Origin: Saccharothrix longispora
Lineage (GTDB): Bacteria > Actinomycetota > Actinomycetes > Mycobacteriales > Pseudonocardiaceae
DNA: 64,000 nucleotides
Reading direction: 5' to 3'
Assembly: GCF_030852425.1 (NCBI RefSeq)
Contig: NZ_NSDM01000013.1
Location: 264,738 to 328,737 of the forward strand
The notes beneath the pieces are model-generated. The model did no database searches. It saw only the letters and a program-made list of their open reading frames with translations, and was not told where the DNA came from. The position numbers were made by a program, and so were the translations under genes. Shown here in pieces: positions 1 through 7,446 of this stretch (position 1 is the stretch's first letter; the number at the start of each line of letters is the position of its first letter).

Positions 1-353
1 GGGTCGGGCGCGGTGCCCCGGCCGACCGCGAAACCGCCGCCGAGCACGACCGCGGCCACGGCCGCCGCCGCCAGGCCCAGGCCGACCCGGCGCCGCCGCA
101 CCTGGCCGCCGCGTTCGGCCCGCACCTGCCGCAGCGTCCGCTGGAGCAGCAGGTCACCGCCCTCGGGCGGCCCGTCGAGCAGGGCCTCGGGCGGCACGTC
201 GCCCATGGCCTCCTCCATCGCGCGCAGCTCGGCCAGTTCGGCGTGGCACGGTGCGCAGGTCGCCATGTGGTCCTCCACCGCGCGCACCTCCCGCTCGTCG
301 AGCGCGCCCAGCACGTAGGCGCCGAGCAGTTGTGGAACGTGGTTCGTGGTCAT
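1..353 (-). CDS. Zinc-finger anti-sigma factor (partial, cut by window edge)
   Basis: The frame read leftward from the ATG at 353 starts MTTNHVPQLLGAYVLGALD and carries the motif HMATCAPCHAEL at about residues 29-40, the HxxxCxxC zinc-binding signature of the ZAS anti-sigma domain. A hydrophobic Ala/Val stretch near residue 100 looks like one membrane helix, so the sigma-binding part would be cytoplasmic and the missing C-terminus outside. The ATG overlaps the TGA of the sigma gene at 350-901 (ATGA), so the two are translationally coupled. This is the usual sigma/anti-sigma operon order, as in sigL-rslA of mycobacteria. The C-terminal sensor part lies beyond position 1 and cannot be described. 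Confidence 0.85.
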   Translation of the reverse strand, partial: MTTNHVPQLLGAYVLGALDEREVRAVEDHMATCAPCHAELAELRAMEEAMGDVPPEALLDGPPEGGDLLLQRTLRQVRAERGGQVRRRRVGLGLAAAAVAAVVLGGGFAVGRGTAPD

Positions 354-901
354 CCGGCCACCCCCTTCAGCGCGACCTGTTGTCCGACGAACGTCTCTCT
401 CAGGGCTCTCAGCGCGTAGTGCGATCTCGATTTCACCGTTCCGGGCGGCACGCCGAGCGCCTCGGCCGCCTCGGTCACGCTGCGGCCGCGGAAGTAGATC
501 TCCATCAGCACGTCGCGGTGGTCGGGTGACAGCCTGTCCAGCGCTTCGAGCACCACCATGGAGTCCACCACGGAATCGGCGTGGTCGCGCTGGACGGGTT
601 GCGCCGTCGGCGTCTCGGCCACCTCCTGGGGCCGGGCGGCCCTGGCCCTGATCCGGTCGGTGACGATGTTGCGCGTCACGGTGAGCAGCCAGCCGCGGAC
701 CGAACCCTTGCCGTTGACCAGGGCGTCCGGGTGCCGCCAGGCGCGCACGAGGGTTTCCTGGACGACGTCCTCGGCGGCCGCCCGGTCCCCCGTCAGGCGC
801 GTCGCGTACGCGAGCAGCGCCCGACCGTGCTCGTCGTACAGGGACCTGATCAGCGCCTCGTCGGCCGCGGCCTCCCGTTTCCGGGACCACAGAGCCGCCA
901 T
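350..901 (-). CDS. ECF RNA polymerase sigma factor
   Basis: 183 residues, normal for an extracytoplasmic-function sigma factor. Region 2 spans about residues 19-85 (LIRSLYDEHGRALLAYATRL, then AAEDVVQETLVRAWRHP, the core-binding and -10 recognition part). Region 4 spans about 120-170 with the helix-turn-helix RSVTEAAEALGVPPGTVKSR. It directs RNA polymerase to a small regulon and is presumably held by the membrane anti-sigma factor whose start codon overlaps its stop codon. The ATG at 901 is the first start before region 2. The pair resembles mycobacterial SigL/RslA, but the exact subgroup cannot be assigned from sequence alone. No promoter was recognised upstream. Confidence 0.9.
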   Translation of the reverse strand: MAALWSRKREAAADEALIRSLYDEHGRALLAYATRLTGDRAAAEDVVQETLVRAWRHPDALVNGKGSVRGWLLTVTRNIVTDRIRARAARPQEVAETPTAQPVQRDHADSVVDSMVVLEALDRLSPDHRDVLMEIYFRGRSVTEAAEALGVPPGTVKSRSHYALRALRETFVGQQVALKGVAG

Positions 902-979
902 CCACCCACTCCTCTCGTCTTCCCCGTCGACACGGACACGGACCCGGGGTGGATTCGGTTCAACGGTGGCGGGGGTTTT

Positions 980-1888
980 CTACGAGCAGGTCTCTCCCGC
1001 GTTGAGGCAGGTCACGACCCGGTCCATCAGCGCGGCCGGCATGGCGTTGACGAACATGGCGTGGTCGGTCCGCGGGTCGCGGACCTGCTCGGGGAAGCTG
1101 TCGATCGCGAACGGCCGGCCCGCGGGCACGTCGTAGGCGACGCGGACGCGCAGCTCCGGCACCGGGAACGTGCCGGGCCGGCACACCCCGTTCGAGCCGG
1201 GGAAGTCGAGGTGCGCGCGGTGGCTGGGGCTGTCGGTGTTGCGGCCGTCCCAGCAGCCGGGGAACTCGAAGGTGCGCAGGACCCGGCTGCCGGGGGCGCA
1301 CCCCGGGTAGCGGTCGGTGTGCCGGTCCTCGAAGCCGGTGCAGCTCCACCGGGCGTTGCCGCGGCCGCTGCTCAGCGCCGCGGGGTCGCCGGTGATGGCG
1401 CGCAGGAACGGCGGCATCGCCACGACCTTGCTGACGGGGTTGCCGGTGAACGTGATCACGACGCTCTCCGGGGGCACGACCTCGCCGGTGTTGCCGTGCG
1501 CGCCGCCGCCCCGCGCGTGCGCGTCGTGGCCGGTGGTGTCGGTGAGCCGCAGCACCGGCCAGTAGTAGGTGGACCGGTCGCCCGAGGGGCACGAGGTGGC
1601 GCCCGCGGCGAGGGACTCGTCGGTGGAGTGCGCGTCGGTGGTGAGGTTGCCGACGTACTCGTGGGTGTGGTGCGCGCCGAACGGTTGGCCGGGGGCGCTG
1701 ACCACGTTGTCCGCGTTGAGGTGGCGTTCCCCGTTGCGCCCGCAGTCCAGGGTGAACGTGCCGGTGGAGGCGTCCCGGGTGGTGGTGACCTGCTCGTGGA
1801 CCACCGGTACCTCGTCGATGGGCACGGTGCGGCCGTCCGCGCAGCCCGCCGCCAGCACGAGGACGACGAGCGGGGGTGACCACCTCAC
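980..1888 (-). CDS. DUF1996 domain lipoprotein
   Basis: 302 residues starting at GTG 1888. The N-terminus is a short lipoprotein signal (MRWSPPLVVLVLAAGCADG) with the lipobox LAAGC, so Cys16 is expected to be lipidated and the protein anchored outside the membrane. The rest matches the DUF1996 family: HTHEYVGN near residue 90, then TSCPSGDRSTYYWPVL and a late region with conserved Cys, His and Trp residues (CAPGSRVL, FPGCWDGRNTDSP, HRAHLDFPG). DUF1996 proteins are secreted proteins of fungi and actinobacteria whose function is not established. It stands alone between the sigma operon and a membrane-protein gene, all on the minus strand. Confidence 0.85.
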   Translation of the reverse strand: MRWSPPLVVLVLAAGCADGRTVPIDEVPVVHEQVTTTRDASTGTFTLDCGRNGERHLNADNVVSAPGQPFGAHHTHEYVGNLTTDAHSTDESLAAGATSCPSGDRSTYYWPVLRLTDTTGHDAHARGGGAHGNTGEVVPPESVVITFTGNPVSKVVAMPPFLRAITGDPAALSSGRGNARWSCTGFEDRHTDRYPGCAPGSRVLRTFEFPGCWDGRNTDSPSHRAHLDFPGSNGVCRPGTFPVPELRVRVAYDVPAGRPFAIDSFPEQVRDPRTDHAMFVNAMPAALMDRVVTCLNAGETCS

Positions 1889-1987
1889 GGGACCAGCTTA
1901 TGGGTGTCCGGCCGGCCGACGGCCGTGCGGGCAGCCGAATCCGGCGCCCGCCGGCCGGGTGGAGGCGGGCGCGCGGGGCGCGGCGGT

Positions 1988-2440
1988 TCACCTCGCGGTG
2001 GCGGTGACCAGGGTCCGGCCGTCGGTGGTGACGACGCTGACGGCGGCCAGGTCGCGCGGGTCGACCACCACGGCCCCGGCGAGGGAGGTGTCCTCGCCGC
2101 GGGAGGCGACCCAGCCGCCGGCGAGGTAGCGCCTGCCGGCGGTGTCGGTGACGACGAGTTCGCACCTCTGGCCCGGGTCGATGCCGTCCAGGTCGGCGCG
2201 CAGCCGCAACCAGCCGTCGGCGGGCGTGGCGGTGACGGTCATCCGGACCCCGTCCGCCGCGGTGGCGACCAGGACCCGTTCCCCCGGCACGCTGTGCTGG
2301 CCGAGGTAGACGCCGCCGGCGAGCACCGCGGCGGCGAGCGTGGTGCCCACCGCCGCGGCGACACCGCCGCGGCGCCGGTGGTCGCGCACCCGTTCGGCGC
2401 GGACCCGGCGCAGCGTGCGGTCCAGGATCGGATCGTGCAT
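1988..2440 (-). CDS. Small single-pass membrane protein, function unknown
   Basis: 150 residues if translation starts at ATG 2440, which has a GAGAG ribosome site just upstream; a longer reading to 2566 adds a Pro/Ala-rich stretch unlike a real N-terminus. The first 25 residues are basic (DPILDRTLRRVRAERVRDHRRR), followed by one hydrophobic helix (about residues 27-45, AAVGTTLAAAVLAGGVYLG) and an external domain of about 100 residues. The layout resembles the membrane part of anti-sigma factors, but there is no zinc-finger motif and no adjacent sigma gene in the same unit. No family was recognised. Confidence 0.65.
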   Translation of the reverse strand: MHDPILDRTLRRVRAERVRDHRRRGGVAAAVGTTLAAAVLAGGVYLGQHSVPGERVLVATAADGVRMTVTATPADGWLRLRADLDGIDPGQRCELVVTDTAGRRYLAGGWVASRGEDTSLAGAVVVDPRDLAAVSVVTTDGRTLVTATAR

Positions 2441-2651
2441 GTTCTCTCGTTCGGCTAGTGCCGCCCGGGACGTGCTCCGAGCGGCGACGGGTTGCGGCGG
2501 GTGTGCCGGGTGCGGCGGGGGTGGTGCATCGGCGGGACCTCTCGTGAACGGCGGAACACCCTGCACACGCGCCGGTCGCGAGTTCGGTTCACATCGCGGG
2601 CGGTGTTCTTCGGCGGCCCCGCGGACCGGGCGGCACGGGCGGCCTGTCCCG

Positions 2652-4397
2652 TCAGGCGTACAGGCCCTCGTAGCGCGGCCCGTGGGCGGTGTGCACGACC
2701 GTGCGCTTGACCTTGAGCGTCGGCGTCAGCTCGCCCTCGTCCTGGGAGAGGTCGCGGTCCAGGACGGTGAAGCGCTTGACCTGGGAGGCGGTGGAGAAGT
2801 GCGCGTTGGCCTCGTCCACGACCCCCTGGAGCAGGGCGTGCACCTCCGGGGTCCGCGCCAGGGTCGGCAGGTCGGTGGGCAGGCCCCGGTCCCGCGCCCA
2901 CGGCACGATCTCGTCCTCGTCCAGGGTGAGCAGGGCGACGAGGTAGGGCTTGGTGTCGCCGTAGACCACGGCGTGCGAGACCCAGCGGGACTGGCGCAGC
3001 TGGTTCTCCACGTTGGCGGGCGCGATGTTCTTGCCGCCCGCGGTGATGATGATGTCCTTCTTGCGGCCGGTGATGGTGACGAAGCCGTCCTCGTCCACCT
3101 CGCCCAGGTCGCCGGTGTGCAGCCAGCCGTCGGTCAGCACCTCGGCGGTGGCGGCCGGGTTGTTCCAGTAGCCGGCGAAGACGTGCGGCCCCCGCATGAG
3201 GATCTCGCCGTCGTCGGCGATCCTGAGCTCCAGCCCGGCCATGCCGTACGTGCCGACGGAGCCCAGGCGGTGGTGGGCGAGGGTGTTGACGGTGCCCACG
3301 CCGGTCGACTCGCTCATGCCGTAGCCCTCCAGGACGGGCACGCCGGCGGCGGTGAAGAACTCCAGCACCTCCACCGAGATCGGCGCGGCGCCCGAGAGGG
3401 CCTGGCGCAGCCTGCCGCCGAACACCGCGCGGACGCGGGCGAACACCGGGTCGACCCGCTCGAACGCGGCGGCCAGGTCGGGCGGCAGCGGCTGCCCGGC
3501 GGCCTGGAGCTCCCGCACCGCCAGGCCGACCCGCACCGCTTGGCGCAGCTGGTCCTCCGGCACGCCCGCGGTGGCGACGGAGTGGATCTTCTCGAAGATC
3601 CGCGGCACGGACGGCAGGAACGTGGGCCGCACCTGCGCCAGCTCCGGCACCACCGTGGCGGTGTCGCCGCCGAAGAACGCGAGCGTGCTGCCCGTGTGGA
3701 GCGCCGAGAGCGCCACGATCTGCGCGAACACGTGCGCCAGCGGCAGGAACAGGTACACGACGTCCTCGGGCAGCGTGTAGGACAGCTCCTCGGTGAGCCG
3801 GCACATCGTGAGCCAGTTGCGGCTGGTCAGCACGCAACCCTTGGGCGGGCCGGTGGTGCCCGAGGTGTAGATGACCAGCGTCGGGTCGTCGGGGCGCACC
3901 GCGGCGCGGCGGTCGTCCAGCTCGCCCGGCAGGGGGGACGTGCGGCCCCGCGAGCGCAGGTCGGCCAGCCCGCCGTCCCCGACGACCAGCACGTCGCGCA
4001 GGTCGGGCACCCGGTCGCGGACCGAGTCGACCTTGGCGCGCTGGGCGTGGTCCTCGGCGACGAGCAGCACCGCGCCGGAGTCGGCGATGATCCACGCGCA
4101 CTCCTCGGGCGCGCTGGACGGGTAGATCGGCACCACGACGCCGCCCGCCGCGAGCACCGCCAACTCGACCGCCAGCCACTCGGTGCTGGTCCGCCCCAGC
4201 ACGCACACCCGGTCACCCGGCCGGACACCCAGGTGCACGAGCCCCGACGCCAGCTCCAGCACCTCCTCGGCGACCTCGGTGAACGTGACGTCGTGCCACG
4301 CGTCGCCGCGCCGGTGGCGCCACGCCACGCGGTCGTCGTGCCGGTGGGCGGCGACGAAGGGCAGGTCGGCGACGACGCGCGCCGCGGGTGCGGTCAT
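2652..4397 (-). CDS. Long-chain fatty-acid-CoA ligase (AMP-binding, FadD15-like)
   Basis: 581 residues. An ANL-superfamily enzyme that adenylates a carboxylic acid with ATP and transfers it to CoA. The phosphate-binding motif YTSGTTGPPKG is at about residue 177, the VYGMSES-type motif appears as EGYGMSESTGVG, and the TGDLGEVDEDG and GRKKDIIITAGGKN motifs follow, the latter just before the C-terminal lid domain that brings the catalytic lysine. The ATG at 4397 has GAGGAG upstream; a longer reading to 4460 adds 21 residues that do not match the family. Sequence and length resemble actinobacterial FadD15. Substrate chain length cannot be read from the sequence. It lies downstream of the molybdopterin oxidoreductase with a 76-base gap. 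Confidence 0.9.
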   Translation of the reverse strand: MTAPAARVVADLPFVAAHRHDDRVAWRHRRGDAWHDVTFTEVAEEVLELASGLVHLGVRPGDRVCVLGRTSTEWLAVELAVLAAGGVVVPIYPSSAPEECAWIIADSGAVLLVAEDHAQRAKVDSVRDRVPDLRDVLVVGDGGLADLRSRGRTSPLPGELDDRRAAVRPDDPTLVIYTSGTTGPPKGCVLTSRNWLTMCRLTEELSYTLPEDVVYLFLPLAHVFAQIVALSALHTGSTLAFFGGDTATVVPELAQVRPTFLPSVPRIFEKIHSVATAGVPEDQLRQAVRVGLAVRELQAAGQPLPPDLAAAFERVDPVFARVRAVFGGRLRQALSGAAPISVEVLEFFTAAGVPVLEGYGMSESTGVGTVNTLAHHRLGSVGTYGMAGLELRIADDGEILMRGPHVFAGYWNNPAATAEVLTDGWLHTGDLGEVDEDGFVTITGRKKDIIITAGGKNIAPANVENQLRQSRWVSHAVVYGDTKPYLVALLTLDEDEIVPWARDRGLPTDLPTLARTPEVHALLQGVVDEANAHFSTASQVKRFTVLDRDLSQDEGELTPTLKVKRTVVHTAHGPRYEGLYA

Positions 4398-4444
4398 GGC
4401 GGTGCTCCTCACTGGGGTGATCACTGGGCTGGTCGCTGGCCGCT

Positions 4445-4478
4445 GGGCGGTGTCGGTCACCGGGCGGTGTCGGTCACC
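4445..4478. repeat. 17-bp tandem direct duplication
   Basis: Two back-to-back identical copies of GGGCGGTGTCGGTCACC (4445-4461 and 4462-4478), with a partial third copy beginning at 4479. The array covers the stop codon of the molybdopterin oxidoreductase gene (4474-4476), so the duplication has placed a second in-register TCA (stop on the minus strand) just downstream. It looks like a recent slippage event with no evident function. Confidence 0.8.
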
Positions 4479-6591
4479 GGGCGGCGGGCTGGACGCGCAC
4501 CCGGACTCCGTTGAGCACCGCGGTGCCGGACAGCGGGTCCAGGGCGAGGTCGTCGGTGAGCCGGTTGACGTTCACGCCGGGGTGCGCGGCGGCCACGGCG
4601 AGGCGGGTGCCGGGCCGGTCGTGGCCCCAGCCGTGCGGCAGGCTCACCACGCCCTCGGCCATGTCGGCGCTCACCTCGACGGTGGCCTCGACCTCGCCGA
4701 CGCGGGAGGTGACGCGGGCCGTGCCGCCGTCGACGAGGCCGAGTTCGCGCGCGTCGGCGGGGTTCACCAACAGCGTGCACAGGCGGCCCCTCACCAGGGC
4801 GGGCACGTTGTGCAGCCACGAGTTGTTGGTCCGCAGGTGGCGGCGGCCGACGAGGAGCAGGCCGTCGCGGGGTTCGGCGGCGAGGGCGGCGAGGACGCGG
4901 GGCACGTCGTCGGCGATGGGCCTCGGGCACAGCTCGATCCGTCCGGAGGGGGTGCGCAGGACTTCGGGCAGGCGGCTGGTGAGCGGGCCGAGGTCGAGGC
5001 CGTGCGGGTGGGCGAGCAGCTCCTCGACCGACAGCCCGTGGACGCCCTCGCGCAGGCGTGCGTCGAGCAGCTGCTCGTCCCGGGTGAGGTCCGCCGACGG
5101 GTCGGTGCCGGCGAGGGCGTCGAGGTCGGCGTCCGGGCCCAGGCCGGCGGCGATGGCGGTGAGCCGCAGCAGGATCTCGCCCTCGTCGAGCGCGCCGTCG
5201 GCGAGGGGCACGGCGGGCCGCGAGTACTTGGCGACGTTGCGCACGGCGAACGACAGGAACGCCAGGTCGTAGTGGGCGCGTTGGCCCGGCGGCGGTGGCG
5301 GCAGCACGACGTCGGCGTGCCGGGTCGTCTCGTTGAGGTACGGGTCGACCGAGACGACGAGGTCCAGGCCCGCCAGGGCCGCGTCGAGGCGGTCGGAGTT
5401 CGGGGCGGACAGCGCCGGGTTGCCCGCGACCGTGATCAGCGCCCGCACCCGGCCGGGGCCGGGCGTCCCGATCTCGTCGGCGAGGGTGGCGACGGGGAAC
5501 TCGCCCGCCACCTCGGGCAGGCCGCGCACCCGGCTGCGCCACCGGCCGGTGGTGAACCCCTTGCCGGCGCCCGTGCCGCGACGGGTGTGCGCGGGCAGCG
5601 GGAACATCGCGCCGCCCGGCCGGTCCAGGTTGCCGGTGAGGACGTTGAGGACGTCCACGAGCCAGCTGGCGACCGTGCCGAACTCGACGGTGGTGGTGCC
5701 GATCCGGCCGTAGACGGCGGCCCGCGGTGCGGTGGCGAGCCGGTGCGCGAGGTCGCGCGTGACGCGGGCCTCGACGCCGCAGCGAACGGCCACCGCCTCC
5801 GGGGTGAACGGGCGGGCCAGCTCGCGGACCTCGTCCACGCCGACCGTGTGCTCCCCCGGGTGTCCCAGGTCCACCAGGTCCGCCGCGAACAGCTCGTTGA
5901 CGAGGGCGAAGAGCAGGAACACGTCGGTGCCGGGGTGGATCGGCACGTGCTGGTCGGCCGCGGCGGCGGTGCGGCTGCGGCGCGGGTCGACCACCACGAA
6001 CGCCCCGCCGCGCTCGCGGAGCGCCTTGAGCCGGCCGGGCGCGTCGGGGACCGTCCACAGGCTGCCGTTGGAGGAGAACGGGTCCGCGCCGAGCAGCAGC
6101 AGGAAGTCCGTGCGGTCGACGTCCGGGACGGGGATGGTGTAGATGCCGCCGAACAGCAGGCCGCACGCCACGTGCTTGGGCATCTGGTCCACTGTGGACG
6201 CGGTGAACACGTTGCGGGTGCCCAGGGCCTTGCGCAGGCCCGGCGCGTACAGGCCGCCGGCGAGCGAGTGCACGGTCGGGTTGCCCAGGTAGAGGGCGAC
6301 GGCGTCGCGGCCGTGCTCGGCGGTGATCGCGGTGAGGCGGCTGTCGACCTGGGCGAACGCCTCCCGCCACGACGCGGGCGAGAACTCGCCGTTCCGCTTG
6401 ACCAGGGGCGTGCGCAGGCGGTCGGGGTCGGCGTCCAGTGCGCCCAGGGACGCGCCCTTCGGGCACAGGAACCCGCGGCTGAAGGTGTCCAGCCGGTCGC
6501 CGCGCACGGCCGTGATCCGGTCGCCGTCGATCGTCAGCTCCAGCCCGCACGTCGCCTCGCACAGCGGACAGGTGGTGTGAGCGGTGCGCAT
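4474..6591 (-). CDS. Molybdopterin-dependent oxidoreductase with N-terminal [4Fe-4S] site
   Basis: 705 residues. The start has the [4Fe-4S] motif C8-x2-C11-x3-C15 with a fourth cysteine at C43 (FLCPKG), typical of the DMSO-reductase superfamily (formate dehydrogenase/assimilatory nitrate reductase branch). Further landmarks are LLLLGADPFSSNGS, the dinucleotide-binding stretches VVVDPRRSRTAAAADQHVPI and YGRIGTTTVEFGT, and a C-terminal cofactor-capping domain (about residues 590-705: NNSWLHNVPALVRG, SLPHGWGHDRPGT). No electron-transfer subunit, molybdenum chaperone or Tat signal is next to it, so it is probably cytoplasmic with an unknown partner and substrate. ATG 6591 has GGGGAC upstream. Family confidence is high, reaction unknown. 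Confidence 0.85.
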   Translation of the reverse strand: MRTAHTTCPLCEATCGLELTIDGDRITAVRGDRLDTFSRGFLCPKGASLGALDADPDRLRTPLVKRNGEFSPASWREAFAQVDSRLTAITAEHGRDAVALYLGNPTVHSLAGGLYAPGLRKALGTRNVFTASTVDQMPKHVACGLLFGGIYTIPVPDVDRTDFLLLLGADPFSSNGSLWTVPDAPGRLKALRERGGAFVVVDPRRSRTAAAADQHVPIHPGTDVFLLFALVNELFAADLVDLGHPGEHTVGVDEVRELARPFTPEAVAVRCGVEARVTRDLAHRLATAPRAAVYGRIGTTTVEFGTVASWLVDVLNVLTGNLDRPGGAMFPLPAHTRRGTGAGKGFTTGRWRSRVRGLPEVAGEFPVATLADEIGTPGPGRVRALITVAGNPALSAPNSDRLDAALAGLDLVVSVDPYLNETTRHADVVLPPPPPGQRAHYDLAFLSFAVRNVAKYSRPAVPLADGALDEGEILLRLTAIAAGLGPDADLDALAGTDPSADLTRDEQLLDARLREGVHGLSVEELLAHPHGLDLGPLTSRLPEVLRTPSGRIELCPRPIADDVPRVLAALAAEPRDGLLLVGRRHLRTNNSWLHNVPALVRGRLCTLLVNPADARELGLVDGGTARVTSRVGEVEATVEVSADMAEGVVSLPHGWGHDRPGTRLAVAAAHPGVNVNRLTDDLALDPLSGTAVLNGVRVRVQPAAR

Positions 6592-6601
6592 GCGCGTCCC
6601 C

Positions 6602-7273
6602 TTAGCGGTCGTCCCGTGTGGTGCCCTGCTCCCCGGCGCGCGGCCGGAGCCGTCCCGCCGAGGTCAACCCGATCAGCTCGCTCAGCGCGGCGGCCACCAT
6701 GCCCGGCCGGGCCAGGCAGTCGTCGAGGCGGAAACCCGCGACGGCGCGCGACCCGAGGCGCACCGGGTCCACCGCGAACGGCTCACCGTGGCCGACCAGG
6801 CGACCGAACGGGGCCAGCACGGCCAGCGCGTCCTCCACCGTGCCGCCGACCACGACGTCCACCGGTCCGCCGGCGAGCAGCCGCTCGCGCACGTCGGGCG
6901 CGGACGGGTCCACCGCGGCGTCCGCGCCGAGCCGCACGGCGAGCCGCCGCCGCGCCCGGGTGGGCGCGGTGGCGATCACCCGTCCCGCGCCGAAGCCCAC
7001 CGCGAGCTGCACGACCAGCGCGCCGACCGGACCGGCCGCGTCGTGCACCACCACCGACTCGCCCCGGCTCAGGTGCGCGCACGTGCGCAGCAGGTGCCAG
7101 GCCGTGACGCCGTACCGCGCCAGCACCAACGCGGCCACGTCGTCGAGGTCGACGGGCAGCGGGTGCGCGACACCGCCCACGACCAGCTCCCGCCGACCCG
7201 CGACCTCGACGACCTCCACACCCCCAACCAACCCCGCCCGCCCCCACCCGGCTAAGTCGGGACACCACAACAA
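6602..7273 (-). pseudogene. Remnant of a zinc-less medium-chain dehydrogenase/quinone oxidoreductase
   Basis: The reading frame matches the middle of an MDR-superfamily quinone oxidoreductase: YGVTAWHLLRT, then the Rossmann stretch VVVHDAAGPVGALVVQLA and GADAAVDPS, then GRLVGHGE. The N-terminal GroES-like half that should precede it (about 85 residues) is missing. The C-terminal end also stops early, at RLRPRAGEQGTTRDDR, without the final strand and helix of the family. The only start near the left end is TTG 7273, without a ribosome site, beside an inverted repeat array. Both losses point to a decaying gene, although expression of a short protein cannot be excluded. It sits 10 bases upstream of the molybdopterin oxidoreductase start. 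Confidence 0.6.
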
Positions 7274-7280
7274 CTAAGCC

Positions 7281-7446
7281 GCGAGTCGTAAACCCCGCCC
7301 GCGCGAGTCGTACGTCCAAGCCGGGCGAGTCGTACGTCCAGGCCCAGCAAGCCGCGCACTCGCGAGTAGGAACTCGTGAGGCGCGAACTTACGACTCGCG
7401 CGGCCTGGGTTTACGATTCGCGCGGCCTGGGTTTACGACTCGCGGG
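7281..7446. repeat. Inverted array of 22-bp repeats (three units each way)
   Basis: Three tandem 22-bp units starting with GCGAGTCGTA begin at 7281, 7303 and 7325. After a 42-base middle segment, the same element appears inverted (TTACGACTCGCG or TTACGATTCGCG followed by CGGCCTGGG), beginning at 7389, 7411 and 7433. The core is GCGAGTCGTAAACCCAGGCC with a few changes per unit. The last inverted unit runs into the 3-prime end of the LuxR-type gene and supplies its final codons and TAA stop. The two halves can pair into one long stem. There are no spacers and no cas genes, so it is not a CRISPR. It may work as a terminator or be an interspersed intergenic element. Confidence 0.8.

Noticed and set aside
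2440..2566. N-terminal extension of the small membrane protein up to 2566
   Set aside because: The added segment is Pro/Ala/Arg-rich and the ATG at 2440 has a proper GAGAG ribosome site.
7281..7446. Regular 22-bp repeats as a CRISPR array
   Set aside because: Units are directly adjacent with no unique spacers, half are inverted, and there are no cas genes in the window.
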